A stretch of 64,000 nucleotides of DNA from Paramecium tetraurelia. Lineage: Eukaryota; Ciliophora; Oligohymenophorea; Peniculida; Parameciidae. Shown here one piece after another: positions 63,637 to 64,000 of this stretch (positions within the stretch are counted from its first letter, which is position 1; each line of letters begins with the position of its first letter). Below the pieces are notes generated by a model that searched no databases, was not told the DNA's origin, and saw nothing but the letters and a program-made list of their open reading frames with translations. The stretch lies in NCBI RefSeq assembly GCF_000165425.1, contig NW_001799621.1:186001-250000 (forward strand), read 5' to 3'. The translations under genes were made by a program, and so were the position numbers.

Positions 63637-64000
63637 TCAAGTAGATCCGCAACAATTGTCAGAAGGGTTTCTATTCTGTTTAGTAGGCACAGTTAGAACA
63701 TTGGGCTGTGGTTGTTCCTATGTTTTCTTTTCAGACTTTTCATCTTCGATTTCAATTCTTTGGCTTGGAAATTCTTCTTCCACATTTTGTTATTTGAACT
63801 CATATATTTCTAATTATCAATTTGTACATTATATACTCCTAATTAATTATTCAAAACATTCCTTCACGTTTGTTCCTTCCTTTGCTGATGTTTCATTATA
63901 CAGCATATTGTGTTATTAACAGATTTGCTCTACTTCTTCGACAGATACACACCGATTTTGTGGGTTGTCTTACAATAAATCCAGTTTGTTCCCTATTAGC
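63637..64000 (-). CDS. Rab-family small GTPase (5' part beyond window)
   Basis: The C-terminal part of a Rab: IGNKLDLL (G4 'NKxD'), CVSVEEVEQICQQHNMLYNE, then ETSAKEGTNVKECFEQLI (G5 'ETSAK'), a short intron of about 18 bases (GTACAAATTG...ATTAG, about 63805), then an acidic, proline-containing variable tail ending NRNPSDNCCGST. The double cysteine four residues from the end is the prenylation site of many Rabs (CCxxx-type). The nucleotide-binding first half lies outside the window, so the Rab subtype cannot be named. Confidence 0.88.

Overview
The window reads as macronuclear DNA of a Paramecium-like ciliate. It is very A+T rich. Long reading frames open only if TAA and TAG are read as glutamine and TGA is the sole stop. 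Genes are broken by tiny introns of about 21-38 bases (GT...AG, mostly GTA...TAG), and intergenic gaps are often under 200 bases. Conventional ORF calls therefore see only fragments, and most genes below were rebuilt by reading the ciliate code and splicing the small introns by eye. Splicing was checked by frame closure in most of them.

Layout. 0-5.7 kb: tail of an unknown gene, a calcium-dependent protein kinase, an Enhancer-of-polycomb homologue and ribosomal protein uS8. 5.8-12.2 kb: a large FYVE-TBC-coiled-coil protein, an alpha-tubulin gene carrying three one-base insertions, and a small basic unknown protein. 13-18.5 kb: ribosomal protein eL22, poly(ADP-ribose) glycohydrolase, the PKA regulatory subunit, and a UAP1-type UDP-sugar pyrophosphorylase with a glutamine-rich tail. 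18.5-25.6 kb: a 7 kb gene joining a degenerate P4-type ATPase to two class III cyclase domains, the ciliate guanylyl cyclase architecture. 26-31 kb: three unknown genes, a 150-base assembly gap, and a decayed WD-like gene copy. 31-33 kb: a Tc1/mariner transposase fossil. 32.8-39.6 kb: an RRM-like protein, a small helical protein, Rab6, a coiled-coil protein, a broken mitochondrial carrier, a GLTP-fold protein and a four-EF-hand protein. 39.8-45.9 kb: a small ORF, a charged protein overlapping an OST3/OST6 gene by four bases, a ULK-like kinase and a membrane RING-H2 protein. 46.5-53.1 kb: a C2-like protein, an EF-hand protein and a kelch-BTB protein that may be one gene, and the intact WD-like paralogue. 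53.2-58.3 kb: a TGA-interrupted ORF, a damaged casein kinase 1, an unknown protein and a TPR protein. 59.1-64 kb: a Myb/SANT protein, eEF1B-gamma, an HSL-type lipase/esterase and a partial Rab GTPase.

There is no operon logic; neighbours are functionally mixed. Recurrent themes are Ca2+ and cyclic-nucleotide signalling (CDPK, PKA-R, guanylyl cyclase, EF-hand proteins), membrane traffic (FYVE-TBC protein, two Rabs, GLTP, C2), and translation or secretion (uS8, eL22, eEF1B-gamma, OST3). A second theme is gene decay: a WD-like copy, a mitochondrial carrier, CK1 and a transposon. This fits the old whole-genome duplications known for Paramecium. Several breaks change homopolymer length by one base, so sequencing error is a live alternative for some of them.
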